Origin: Typhlomys cinereus
Taxonomy: Eukaryota; Chordata; Mammalia; Rodentia; Platacanthomyidae
Reading direction: 5' to 3'
Assembly (NCBI GenBank): GCA_023101885.1
Contig: JALPQD010000027.1
Span: 3,353,967 to 3,417,966, forward strand
DNA: 64,000 bases
In this document: piece after piece, positions 48,168-59,709 of the stretch
Layout of the letters: the number at the start of each line of letters is the position of its first letter
Position numbering within the stretch: the stretch's first letter is position 1
Translations under genes and position numbers: made by a program
The notes under the pieces: generated by a model
The model's database searches: none
Seen by the model: the letters and a program-made list of their open reading frames with translations, nothing else
Told to the model about the DNA's origin: nothing

Positions 48168-49239
48168 CCTCTGGTAATTTTCTGTATGATTGTTGTGAAT
48201 TTTATAATGGAAAACTCATAACATGAGATTAGTCCAATAGTTGGTGTTTTCTACTATCCCTGGGATGAGGAATGCTCTTGGAAAAGAATATTGCATGAAT
48301 AAAAATCTCAATTCTCAGTTTTACTTAGCTCAAAGTGCTTTTTTAGGAATGTTACATCATTTTTTTTTCAGTCACGTTTCTTTTAACTTGTTAATGTGGT
48401 TATTTTAAAACAGTATTTCACACAATCTCTAATATATTTAAAATCTATTCTTATCAATGAAAATTGGCTGAAAGAATGCAGAAAAAATATAAACAATCAG
48501 CAAATTTCCTTGGATTCTTAGGCAGTTGGTTTGAAACCTTTTCCTTTGGGCTCTCTTATCATAAAAGAAGAGGCATGCTTTCTTTTGCATTCTGCATTAC
48601 TTCATATTTGTTCTCTGCTCCATCTCCTTGCACTGAATGAAAACCTTTCTTTGTGCTTTCTTTCCTTCTGTTTCCTCCATTCCATTAACTTTCAGTTGTG
48701 ACATAAGCCTTTTTTATCTTAAAAAACCCTCACATCTTTTTCTTGTCTTTTACTGTCTTCTTTTTGAGCCTTTAAAATTGTTCACTGCTCATTAAATTCT
48801 TCACTATCTTTCTGTTCAACATTTCCCCCACTCCTGCCCCTGTCATTTATTCTTGGATAAAACTCAGCATGGATTGTGATTGGCATTCCACCATGACCAA
48901 TCACAACACAGACCAAACAGTTCACTGATAATGAAGCACTGCATCTTGGTCCTCATTTTAGAGTTAGCAAGTGAAAATCACTCCTTCCGTGAACATGTTC
49001 CTCTTTTGATTTCTTTGACTCTATATTCTGCGGATTTCTTACACTTATCCTTTTTCTCCATCTCCTATTCTTCCTTCATCTGACAACTGCTTCCTATTGA
49101 TTCCATTTATGCTCATTCAAAGCAATTTAGCCTTCCTTCTCTACATATTCTACCTTGCACGGATCTTTAGACTGAAAATTTACGTAACGTTTGACTGCAA
49201 TTTCCAAATATTCTGAAGTTCCCCATTACCCATACAAAA

Positions 49240-49470
49240 ACAAGGTAAAGCAGCACACATATGTAACCCCAGCCTCTAGGGGACATAGGATTGGACAAAT
49301 GGATTCTTGGAGCCTACTGACCAGTGGTGTTAGTCAGTCAGTGAGCTCCAGGTTGCATGAGAGACTGTCCAAACAATAAGGTGGTCAGCAATTGAGGAAG
49401 ACTCCAAACATTGACTTCTGACCTCCAGATGCATGTTCACCAGCACGCACATGTGAATTACCCCCCCCAA
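49240..49470 (+). mobile_element. B4-like SINE
   Basis: 'GTAACCCCAGCCTC', 'CAGTGAGCTCCAGGTTGCATGAGAGACTGTCC', 'AATTGAGGAAGACTCCAAACATTGACTTCTGACCTCC' and 'ACATG...CACGCAC' follow rodent B4 (fused B1-like and ID-like parts), ending in a short A tail. Confidence 0.8.
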
Positions 49471-49639
49471 AAAAAACCCTATATTATAATATTTGGGTAA
49501 CTCTCTTGTAACTGAATTGAGGCTGATAGAGATAAAAGCACAAATCTTTTTCTCTGTTAATAACAAGTCAACATAAATGCAATGATAATGCAATCTGTCA
49601 CAGAGAATCACACGATTTCAGAAAAGATTTTCAACGAAA

Positions 49640-50075
49640 ATGTTTAAGGGAAGTTGTAGTACTTATATCCCAGACTTAGCTTGGCAATCGAAGGCTCTGC
49701 ACTCTGCACAGCTATGAAGAAGTATTTGAGGTAAGCCCCCAAGAAAACCTGCAGGAGATATGTCTAATTGACCAATTGACAGGGAAGATCAGGACCATGG
49801 TGGGCGGGACTAGTTCCTGGGCAAGTCAATAAGGTAGAAGGAACTGATTGGGAAAGTGGGCATTCTTCTGTATACTTGCCTTGACATGCTGGTCTAGCAA
49901 ATAGGTTTGCCCTCTCAAAATTCTATGGACTTGGTCAGGCCAGTTCCCTCAGTTCTTGGTGGTGTTGTGGGTTCTTCTGCTAAGCTAGATGATTGTAAAC
50001 CAGAATAAAATCCCTTGTTCTCTTAAGCTATTTTGTTGTAAATTTATCAGCAACAACCTAGACTAACTGTAACAC
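49640..50075 (+). mobile_element. Probable old interspersed repeat
   Basis: It ends with 'TAAACCAGAATAAAATCCCTTGTTCTCTTAAGCTATTTTGTTG...ATCAGCAACAACCTAGACTAACTG', a phrase style seen at the end of common rodent repeats. A weaker relative may lie at about 32795-32935. Family not determined. Confidence 0.4.
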
Positions 50076-50366
50076 AAGTGTGATTGATTAGAAATAAAAA
50101 TGGGAGTCATTGACATCCATGTTCATATATCATTTTCTTGTTAAAGTATTTAAAATTAAACAATGGAGACTATCTTCATGCTTATTTTTTCTATCCTCCA
50201 ATAAAGATATATATGATGCCTCATAATTGTGTGCCTTTGGGTAGATCACGTTATTTCCAATCTAGTTTTTTGTTATAAAGTTATAATACATAATTCTAAC
50301 ATCTTTCAAATTGCAAGTATGTTTTCATAGACAGGAATTTCATGTTTTGGTTTATCTCTTTATTAG

Positions 50367-50537
50367 GTTCTGGTATAATCACTTCTACCAAAGTATTTAA
50401 TTATGAAAAAGATCCAATCAGGTTTCTATTTATAATTGATACTGGAGGACCCAAGAGAAGTGTTTTGACCATTAATATCATTGATATTCCTGAGCCTCCA
50501 GACTGTACGGCTGACCCCCTGTTTTCTTCAGGCACAG
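50367..50537 (+). CDS. Exon 3: second half of EC1 and a PEPPDC linker
   Basis: The acceptor is TCTTTATTAG ending at 50366 and the donor GTATGA at 50538. The exon is 171 nt, phase 1 to phase 1, covering residues 68-124. With the preceding exon it reads FVIDASSGIITSTKVFNYEKD, a typical cadherin pattern (F.ID..SG.I.T...FDYE), then FLFIIDTGGPKRSVLTINIIDIP. The repeat ends in IDIPEPPDC instead of the calcium-binding DxNDNxPxF. Loss of these acidic ligands suggests that the EC1-EC2 junction binds calcium weakly or not at all. Confidence 0.9.
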
Positions 50538-52251
50538 GTATGATTTCCCTATGGTTTAGCTGCAGGAATGATCTCTAATGAAAAGGCTTGGGACATTGTT
50601 TCATAAAGAAGTGTTCAAAATGGATATTTATGTAAATATACTGAAATATATACAAACACTCATGTGTATAAGAAAAGACATAAACTTTTTTTAATTTGCA
50701 AAACAGAGTATTATTTTTTCTCCCACATTTTATTTTTTTCCTAATCATAGAGGCTCAATAAATTAAACTGTTAACGTAATAGATTCAAAATAAGTTTGCT
50801 AGGCAGTCATCTTTTACTTATATTTGTAATGTTAGAAAACAAAGAAACATATTAAAAATATCAAGAATGAATCTTCAGGACCTAATGTAAAAAGGTTGGG
50901 AAGCCAAATTATTAAAAATAAGTGACTTTGGTAGCTTAATACAAAAATTTATATTTTAGTTTATGAAAGAATTATTTCAGTATTTCTAATTTTTCAAAAA
51001 AGGGAAAGACACTTATCAATAAAATACAAAAAAATCCCACAATATTTCAAATGGTATTCAATAACATTACTGGTATTATGAATGAAATTAAGATGTACGC
51101 TTCTGAGTGAAGATTTGCTTGGGAAATCAGAGGTATTTGGAAAGCCTTCTATTATAAATGACTGACAACTAACCTTAGATCCACGCCCTGATATGAGTAA
51201 ATATGAGTGAAAGGATAGAGAATGGTGTTTCACAGAGAAAAAATTTCATTCAAGATATAGCATGGAAACCCTCAGGAATGAAGTATCCCCTGTGATTGCA
51301 ATGGACACTACTTCACTATAAAAGGGTACTAAAGCATCCTAAGAATGCCTGTCTTGACCTGGGAATGGTGGGAATTCTTCAGGGTACTTTAGGCAGAGAT
51401 TTCATTTTAAAATATATTCATCTAATTAGGCATAAAGACATAGGGATAGAAGCAGGCTCAGGATAGTGAGAATTAATATGATCAAGGTTGTTACTTGATC
51501 ATTTTGTGTAACATTTATATAACAGGAGAAACAACACATATCTATAACTTTTACTGACAAAATTTTAATGGTGCATATTAGTGGTAGTTTCTATGATATT
51601 TGTACACACGATCTACAGACAGGTAGATTTTCTTTCTTTGGAGAACTAAGATGTCCTTTTATTTGATAGTGTGTTAAGTAACTCAGTGAATGGCTTTTCT
51701 TGCATTCTACTCTTTTTACTGTTGTTTTCCACTTAAATATTGTGATGAGTGTGATAGGTGCTTATGTTTTTGGATAAGTATTGTTGCAGAATAAACACAA
51801 TTCTTTAGCACAGAATTCAACAGCACAGTAATTTGCATTCCACAATGCCCAACAAGTATATCATTCCTTTTACTCTTCTTTTTTTCCCATGATGAGTGAT
51901 GGATGGGAGATATGGTGATTAAGATTAATATGGTACTGAGCAAGAGATCATGAGGATGTTAGTTTGAAGTGATGTGTACAACATGCCTGATCTATCTTTC
52001 CACCACTTAACTCTGTCACCTTAGAATACAGCAGCACATACCCTCTAGCAAGTGTGTATGCATGTCTTCTGTTCAACTTCATGAAATTTCAAAGTTCAAC
52101 TTCATGAAATTTTCTTGTGACACATAGTATTTGTCAAGTTTTTACTTTTAAATAATTTTGAATCATTGTTTTAATGTATAAAACTACTTTTAGGTCACAG
52201 AATATGCACAAGAACATGGGCAGTATTTTATATTTGATATATAGTCATATT

Positions 52252-52394
52252 AGCACATGTAAGGGAATTGATCATTTATGAATCTGAGACTATAACCTCA
52301 GATTATGGTGTTGTAGGGGAAGAAGCCTTTAAGAATCAGATCAATTAGTAAGATTGTGAAAAAGAAAACATCTCGAGGAAATCTGAATCTGAAA
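52252..52394. repeat. Direct duplication in intron 3, copy 1
   Basis: Nearly identical to 53187-53323. The shared core GGTGTTGTAGGGGAAGAAGC extends through TTTAAGAATCAGATCAATTA and the following AAAAAGAAAACATCTC. This copy has extra bases (TATAACCTCAGAT) relative to the other. Confidence 0.92.
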
Positions 52395-52759
52395 AAGAAA
52401 ATCAGCTAGCAGGCTGCCCTTTGTTCTTGGAAGGTGGTAGAGGTGGAAGAAAATGCTAATAAATTGATTGCATCAGCGAAGGAACCTGAAGATGAACAAA
52501 ACAAAGGAAGAAAAGAGAACTCTCAGGTTTCTGATTTCCATGGTTGTTGAGAAGACTCTCAATCACAGAAGGAAAGCCTAGTTATGCACCTGATTTGAAG
52601 ATAATTTTGCTTGGGCACTTTTTTTTAGTTTACTTTAGTTTTGTTTGGTTTTGTTTTGTTTTGGAACTGGAAACAGAATCAGGTTCTTAAGCATTATGTG
52701 CAGTTTGTCACCTAACTTTCAGCCCATCATGTCATCATATTTGATGTGCTTTTGTTACA

Positions 52760-52816
52760 CAGAGAAAGAGAGAGACAAAGAGAAACAGAGAGACAGAGAC
52801 AGAGAGACAAAGAGAG
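52760..52816. repeat. GA-rich microsatellite
   Basis: GAGA, GACA and GAAA units over about 55 bases, followed by TGTCTG and GCAT repeats. Confidence 0.85.
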
Positions 52817-53186
52817 GGGTATGTCTGTCTGTATGCATGCATGCATGTATAACATATATAATAAAGGTAGAGTTTCAATTAGCAGTTGAGATTTAAAGTC
52901 TATCATAGAGTCGTGACTTTTTATAATTGAAACCACAGATTTGGATGAAATTACTCACAGTAGAGAATTAGAAGAAAGGAAGGAAAAGAGCCAAATCTTG
53001 AAGAACTCCTACATTTAGTGACATGAGGAAGAAATTCAGCCTGCCAAGAATACTAGGGAAGACGAGAAAATGTAGTGATCCAGGGACGAGTCATGCCATG
53101 AATGGCAAATGGAGAGAACATTCCACAAGTATGCCAGGTGCTTGGATAGAAGGATTGCATTAACAATTATATCCACTGAGTTTCAT

Positions 53187-53323
53187 TAGCAATGTAAGGG
53201 AATTGATAATTTATGAATCTGAGACTACATTATGGTGTTGTAGGGGAAGAAGCCTTTAAGAATCAGATCAATTAGTAAGATTGTGAAAAAGAAAACATCT
53301 CTTGAGGAAATCTGAATCTGAAA
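53187..53323. repeat. Direct duplication in intron 3, copy 2
   Basis: Second copy about 935 bases downstream, same orientation. Differences are a short deletion near ACTACATTATGG and a two-base insertion near CATCTCTTGAGG. Confidence 0.92.
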
Positions 53324-54209
53324 TTGGAGAGAAGGCTGTGGCAGAATTATATGAGATTACAGATGAGTCTGGTTTGTTTCTTTTTAAAAGGAGACATTGG
53401 GTAACCTTATAAACAGATGGAGAGAATTCATTTGAATGGGAGGTTGAACACACATGAAAGGAAATAGGAAAGATATGGGAGCAGAGCACAGGTGGAATTA
53501 ATGAAGCATCTATCACTGTAAGGATCTATCTCCTAAACACTTATCTGCCCATATTTATCATTTTTATTTATTTCTGTGCTTAACAAATTAAAATGCCTTA
53601 AAGATTTATATGTTTTAATTTCAGATTATACTTGCAATATAATTTATGAAAAAATAATAGTTATTTGATGGTCTTAACTATTTATGAATATACTTGAAAG
53701 AAACTTTCTTTATTATTGCAATTAAATATAGTGTTATGAATATATGATTTATTATATATTGATATTGAAAATCATGCATGTGAACTACAAATTTCTTTTG
53801 GACACATAAAGTAAATTTTAAGTGTATCACCTTGAAACTTTTGAGATGTGCTAAATAAACAATTCCTTTCATTAAATGAGTAGAATTAAGTATTTTGTAA
53901 TAAACTAGAACTTAGAATACATGATTATCTCTATTACATTGTGTTCAACTATCCCATCCACTTTCTTAAGAACATTGTATTTAGAAATATATACTACTAT
54001 GTTGGTGGTAAAATAGTTTCTAAATTTTTCCTTTAGATAGTGTGTTTCCTGACTACCCTATACAGTTATTTTTTATAGCCGACAGATATATGCACACTCA
54101 TCCTTAAGAATGACATTGGCTACAGATTTGACTAGATAAATGAATTCCTTCCATGGTTTTCTTTTCTATTGTGCTTAGCGGTGATTCCTTCTCAAGGGTT
54201 TTTTGCCCT

Positions 54210-54259
54210 TCGTTCATCTTAAGACGTTCATCTTAAGCCCATCTTAACCCTTAAGATGA
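54210..54259. repeat. Short tandem and inverted repeat
   Basis: CGTTCATCTTAAG occurs twice in tandem (54211-54223, 54225-54236 region), then CATCTTAACCCTTAAGATG, itself nearly palindromic. The arms can pair as CATCTTAAG with CTTAAGATG. Confidence 0.7.
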
Positions 54260-56502
54260 CTAGAGGCCTCTATTTTATAACTACCCACTTCCTGCTTTGT
54301 ACTTCTAGCACTACCCGGTATATGTGGGGATAAAAAGTGTGTAGTCAAAGATGACACAATAACAGAGGTACTTACGGGGACTGTAGATTATAGAGAAACC
54401 CTCAGCTAAGGGTTGGAATGCCTTAGCAGTACTTTGTCTCGTCTGAAAACCTAAAAGCTGCTCAGGAAACATGCCGACTTCGGTTTTTCCACATGATGAC
54501 TTTCCAGAGCATCTCAGAAGTTTTACAGAGTAATTTCTACAGATGCATGATGCTCTTTTTCTGCTAGGAAAAGAGAAGAATCAACTGCACAAATGTTGAA
54601 TAGAATCAATAAGATGGACACCAAGTGTCAGTTTGCTTGGGTGTCATGGACCCTGTGAATACGTTTCAGGGAATAGTATCTGTCGCCGCGAGGATTGAAG
54701 TGTGGGTAGGAAATGAAGAGATGTAGAAACCCTGACATTGGAGGGGTGGAGAGAGCACCCAGTTAAGGTGCTATGGGTTGAAAGATGTGGCTTTAAAGAA
54801 GTGAAAGCGACTGAAAATAAGAAGTTTTCTGCTTCTATCAAGAAAGGAGGAAGAAATACACAGGTCTGAGTTTTCAGAATCCACGGGGAACTTCACTTGT
54901 CTCTACCCTAAATGCTTATATTTATCATGAAATAGCTTGAGAGCACCTCTATGAACCATAAGGAAGAAGGGAAGAAGGGGGAGAGTTTTGGCAAAAAAAA
55001 AAAAAAGTCTGAAATAACTGTTATGGTAAGTTGAAGAATTCTAGAGGAAAATTACTTAAGAGTATTGAGGGTCCAGTACAGTTAAAGCTTTAAGAAGTCT
55101 TTCTGATACTATCAAGTTTATGGAGTATCAAAAAAGTTGATAGTTGTCCAATGGTTGGAGATTTGAGAAAGATTTTAAGTCCAGTATCTCAATCATTTGA
55201 ATCAGAATAAGCTTCCAGATATCTTTACTTCATTCGCTAGTCATTTAAAATTTCTCTTATTCTTAGAAAATCTTTTTTATTATTTACTGACTTAAAATAA
55301 TTTGGGAGATGTGTTTTTAGTCATTTATGGACTACCCTGTATACCATTCATGCATTTATTTTAAATATAATAGAATTTTCTTAATTTTTTCACTTCAAAT
55401 AGAACTAATCTTTCTGGCAACAATTTCACAGCCTGATTAGTCTTCTTGTTAGCATTATTTTTTACTTACTTATAGTTTCCTTGGTTCATTTTTTTTTCAC
55501 TTGACACAGACATCTTGCTGGAATAAAACTAAGACATCATTTGCTAGGAGTTGTTAAGCTTTTATTATCTATTTAAAGTTGATATGAAGTGTGTTCATGA
55601 TCTGTCTTCCAGTTATGCCAAGGCATAATTCTTTTTTCTGCATTATTTCTTGAAAAAATATTTGGAAACATGGTTCTTGGTACCATCATTAACCTTAGCT
55701 ACTCTATACTTGCCTAGGCACTTATTTTAAAAATAAAACCCCCTAATTTTAGCTTGGTAACTTGCTATAACAATTTTATTGCTACACAAATACATATTTA
55801 TATTTTATATACAAGAGCGATATAAGAAATAGAAAAAATGTTTTATCTTTGATCTTGAGTTAATCTTCTGATGCACAATGACAAACACAGAAAACATCTG
55901 CACACAAAGATGCGCATCACACACAAAAATACCACAACACATATATAAATCACAAACACACACACACACAAACATGTGTGTGACATAATATGCCAGAAGT
56001 CAAGAAAACATTTTAATTGATGTCTTTTTTGATGCCACATTATGTTATACTGTAGGTTGATGTTCTCATCCGTTTTATAATACCCATGCTCCAGACTGTA
56101 GAGATTAGAAGTTTTGTGAGAATTGGAAGTTAACTAGTTGTCTATGTATGCATATACTTATGTGGCAAAAACTCATATTATAACAGAAAAATGTTTCATG
56201 AAAACACCCTAATGAATTTTCAAGAAACAGTTCATCAGCGCATATGTTGTTTTAACTCACTAAGCTATATAGCTGCAAATAGTATAAAGACGCAGAAAAC
56301 TGTATTCTGTGGGACAGGAAGGATGATGAGATGTCAAAGAGAAAACTACAAATGTGAAAAAAAAACCGAACAGGATTCTTTTTTGGAAAGCACTTCCAGT
56401 CCTACAATATAGTCTAAAATCAATGTCATTCAGTCTTTATTATGTGAGATGATAATATATAGTTTACTTTTTGATACCACCTGTTTGATGTTTCCATCAC
56501 AG

Positions 56503-56597
56503 CTACCTTGGAAATTCCAGAGGACTATCCAATATTCCGATCCATTTATAAAGTTACTGTCACAGATGAGGATTCCACACATGGTGACAGACTGACG
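56503..56597 (+). CDS. Exon 4: start of cadherin repeat EC2
   Basis: The acceptor is TTTCCATCACAG ending at 56502 and the donor GTGGGT at 56598. The exon is 95 nt, phase 1 to phase 0, covering residues 125-156. It encodes TLEIPEDYPIFRSIYKVTVTDEDS and ends at DRLT. PED (130-132) and TDED (145-148) sit where EC repeats place the xEx and DxD-type calcium ligands. The final LT flows directly into YTIE of the next exon, the usual 'L.Y.I' strand. No ORF in the supplied frames marks this exon; it was found from splice sites and cadherin motifs. Confidence 0.88.
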
Positions 56598-56756
56598 GTG
56601 GGTGACCTTCTTCATGTGATGTATAAATGGCTGCGGCAAGCATACACAGCTGTGTGCCTGAAATACATTCAATGATTGAAGAATATTTAATGAAGTTAAG
56701 AGCTCTTATGTGATACTTGTGTTGAAGGTGAAATAATAGTTTTAGAAGATATTATC

Positions 56757-57060
56757 TTGGGATTGGAGAAATGGTTCAGGGGTTAAATCTCAACTTTGAA
56801 AGCAGGAGGATGTGAGTTCAAATTCAGAATTCCATGTAACGATGCCAGGTAGAAATGATAGCAGCCTGTACTTCTGGTCCTGGAAGGCAGAACAGGAGAA
56901 AAACCTAGAGCAAAACCAAAAGGAGGTATGTCAATCCAGGATGATTCCTGAAGTCACTCACATTTGGATATCCACAGATGCACACAGTGCTTTTCTGATA
57001 AACACAGATATGTACATACCCACAGCATACATACACATGTGTACACTAAGAAAAGAATGA
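56757..57060 (+). mobile_element. tRNA-derived SINE, older copy, intron 4
   Basis: Starts 'GGGATTGGAGAAATGGTTCAGGGGTTAAA'. The body 'GATGCCAGGTAGAAATGATAGCAGCCTG...TCTGGTCCTGG' aligns with the young copies, and the tail is CA-rich. The 82-codon frame in it is not a gene. Confidence 0.8.
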
Positions 57061-57929
57061 ATATAAAGAAAGAAGATATTTTCTTGATACATTATGGAAT
57101 ATTTTGCATGTATTTCTTTTGGGGTGGAGTGTGAGAGGAAGATATTAGGAAGACATTAATATTGAGGCAAAACGGATTTGTTGTTTGAATACTAATCAAA
57201 CTATGTTAGTTTTCTAGCTATTACAATGACACATGTGAATGTGATTATATATATATATATATATTCAATTCTCAATGTCTATGTATTTAACTTAGGGAGA
57301 CTTGCTTTTTTCATAAGTGATTCATGACTGTAAAGTCTCATAGAGATTTCGCAGAGTACAACGGACCTATAAAGTACTATCTGGAGAGTTAAGTGGTGCA
57401 TTGAACTGCGAAGTCAGCATGCTTGCTCAACAGCTGTTCTTTCTGAACACATATTAAAATAGTTTGCTGCTAATTTAGTAACTTGCAGTATGAAGTAATG
57501 GAACAACAAATGGTGGTAGGACTGTCAGCTGACCTGGCTGTTAAGGTTTTACCACAGGCTAGTGGTATAATATTGGGGAAATCAGTTCATCTTTCCTACT
57601 CCTTGATTTTCACATTTAGAAGAGATTTCATTCTGTGATATATGTGTTGTTGTCAGTCAAAGCATTAAACTCTCTGTGGAATGATCAAAAATATATTATT
57701 GCAGACCAGTCAAATTATTAAGAAACATGAGATCTCTTCTGTTAGATAAAGCCTTTTCACTAGATTAAAGAAAATGATGTATTGTCCAGCTGAAAATTGT
57801 TATTACCAGTCATTTATAGGAATGTAGGAGAAACTAGTGGATGATAGGTTTAGGATTTAATGCTTTGAAAAATGGCCATCTTGATAGAGGGAAGGATTCA
57901 TATATTTTTATTAGCATTATATTTATAAT

Positions 57930-58820
57930 TTTATTCTTTTAAAGTTTCATATATGAATAACATGAACTTATGACATTTTTATCCCTCATTCACATACCTC
58001 ACCATTTCCTACTGTAAGTTTTCTTCCCTACCAACCTCCCTCCTAATTTCACATCTTTCTCCTTGTATGATCCATTGAGATCATCTGAGTGACATTTAAT
58101 GGAGTTTTAGCATATTAGTGGATATATCATTGAGGAAAGAAATTCTCCTCCCCTATTGAATCTACCATTAACACCCAATAACACAGGAAAATATGGAGCC
58201 ACTTGAGATACCTCCTCTTCCCTGGAGGAATTTGGATTGGTCAAATCTTGTACAGGTCTTGTGGAAGCACAAGTGTGGAAATCACTCCAGTGAGTTCATG
58301 GGTGTAACAACCGTGTCATGTCTAGAGGACACTATTTAATATCCATGTTCTTATAGATTATCCTTAGTCCATAAAATCCCAGTACAAATATGTGAAACTT
58401 CCTAATGAGTCTTTTATAAGCAATATCTCAAAAGCTTCCAAACAATGTCAACTTTTGCCATTGCTCCTGGATGTACCCTGAGAAACTCACAGCAAAATCC
58501 TATCACTGAAGACAGTACATATATTGGCCACAGAACATGGGGAATGAATAGTGGAATTGGTCTAGAGGTTTCCATCTTGATAGTTAGCCTTCATAGTACA
58601 AACAAGTACTATACAAGCAGCTATAGAGAAAAGAAATTAACAGTCTTTACCCAGCTGTGAAAGCTATAATATCTAATAACAAATAGCTGTCAAGGTAACC
58701 ATAAGTACAATGGTGGCATGAATGCTATGGGGTAACATCGTTTTCCTTCTGATTGGTTTTAAGACCCACTTTTTAACAGGAAGCACATTTCTGTTACTGT
58801 AAATGATGTTAGGATTTATA
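57930..58820. mobile_element. Decayed L1-like non-coding sequence
   Basis: The right part (58390-58805) is related to 37530-37925 (see that entry). The left part has a C-rich segment, 'CCCTACCAACCTCCCTCC', typical of reversed L1 3' ends, so two elements may abut here. Confidence 0.4.
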
Positions 58821-58944
58821 TTTATGAAAAATAAATTCCGAGAGGTACTTGGACTTTTCTTTCATGTATCATTGCCTCATTTCTAGCTTTATTTTCTTCA
58901 GATACATTTAAAAAATAATTATATGCATAGATGTGTATGGAGCG

Positions 58945-58947
<3 letters not shown>

Positions 58948-58982
<35 letters not shown>
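58948..58982. repeat. (GT)n microsatellite
   Basis: About 17 GT units. Confidence 0.95.
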
Positions 58983-58984
<2 letters not shown>

Positions 58985-59586
58985 CTATCATAGAATACAT
59001 GTAGAGTGCAATTATGTGGAGTCAGTTTTCCCTGTCTTCATGGTAATTTCAGTATTAAACTCAGGGCATCAGACTTGCACAGCAAGTGCTTTTACCTTAT
59101 GATCCATCTCATTTGTCACTCATATACTTGAGAACAGATTTTTTCTAACTTTAATTTTCACCAGAAGTGATGGGAAGAAAATTGAAGTGAAGAACATTAA
59201 CTTAAAAGACCTGTACACTCAACTGTATCAATACTTGTAATTAGTTAAATACATAATTACTATTTTGATTTTTGATACTTAAAACATGACAAATTCATTT
59301 CATAGACAAATTAATTTGAAGAATTAGGTACCTTTTAAATTTTCTTAGAAAAGTATAGTCTGATATTCCATTAACAAGTAGCAAACAATTTTACTGTGTT
59401 AATAGTATGACCAACTAAATTTTTTTTATTGTGTGTAACAATATACCAGTGGTTCTAACTCTAGCTGGAGCTAACTAATAGCAAAGTAAGGAACTTTTTG
59501 CATGTTTGCTAAATTGTTATATCTTAATAATTTTCTATGCATTCTCTTTTATTTTGTTGTGAGTAATGTGCATTTTGTTTTTCCAG

Positions 59587-59709
59587 TATACCATTGAGAC
59601 ACAATTATCTGGCCCAAAGAAAGGAGCAAACTCTTTTGGAATTGATTCTATCAATGGTATCGTTAGCTTGAGAGGTGAAGATGCTTTGGACTTCGATGCT
59701 GGATATCAT
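59587..59709 (+). CDS. Exon 5: middle of EC2
   Basis: The acceptor is TTTGTTTTCCAG ending at 59586 and the donor GTAATT at 59710. The exon is 123 nt, phase 0 to phase 0, covering residues 157-197. It contains SFGIDSINGIVSL and then EDALDFDAGYH. LDFDAG is the variant of the cadherin LDRE motif common in cadherin-related and protocadherin-like proteins. The frame stays open a little into the intron. Confidence 0.92.

Larger units (their letters stand above)
45497..50366 (+). other. Intron 2
   Basis: About 4.9 kb. It holds an (ATCT)n microsatellite (46452-46530), a GT repeat with a SINE remnant (about 46640-46825), a young SINE (47888-48167), a B4-like SINE (about 49240-49470) and a probable old repeat near 49640-50075. 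Confidence 0.75.
50538..56502 (+). other. Intron 3
   Basis: About 6.0 kb. It holds a direct duplication (about 52252-52394 and 53187-53323), a GA-rich microsatellite (52760-52816), a small hairpin-forming repeat (54210-54259) and a CA patch (55955-55972). No coding segment with cadherin features was found. Confidence 0.75.
56598..59586 (+). other. Intron 4
   Basis: About 3.0 kb. It holds an old SINE (56757-57060), a TA repeat (57246-57263), a decayed L1-like stretch (about 57930-58820) and a GT repeat (58948-58982). Confidence 0.75.

Noticed and set aside
47765..48177. Pro/Arg-rich frames (111 and 89 codons)
   Set aside because: They lie in a young minus-strand SINE. The same frames recur at the other SINE copies.
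56812..57060. 82-codon frame in intron 4
   Set aside because: It is inside an old tRNA-derived SINE.
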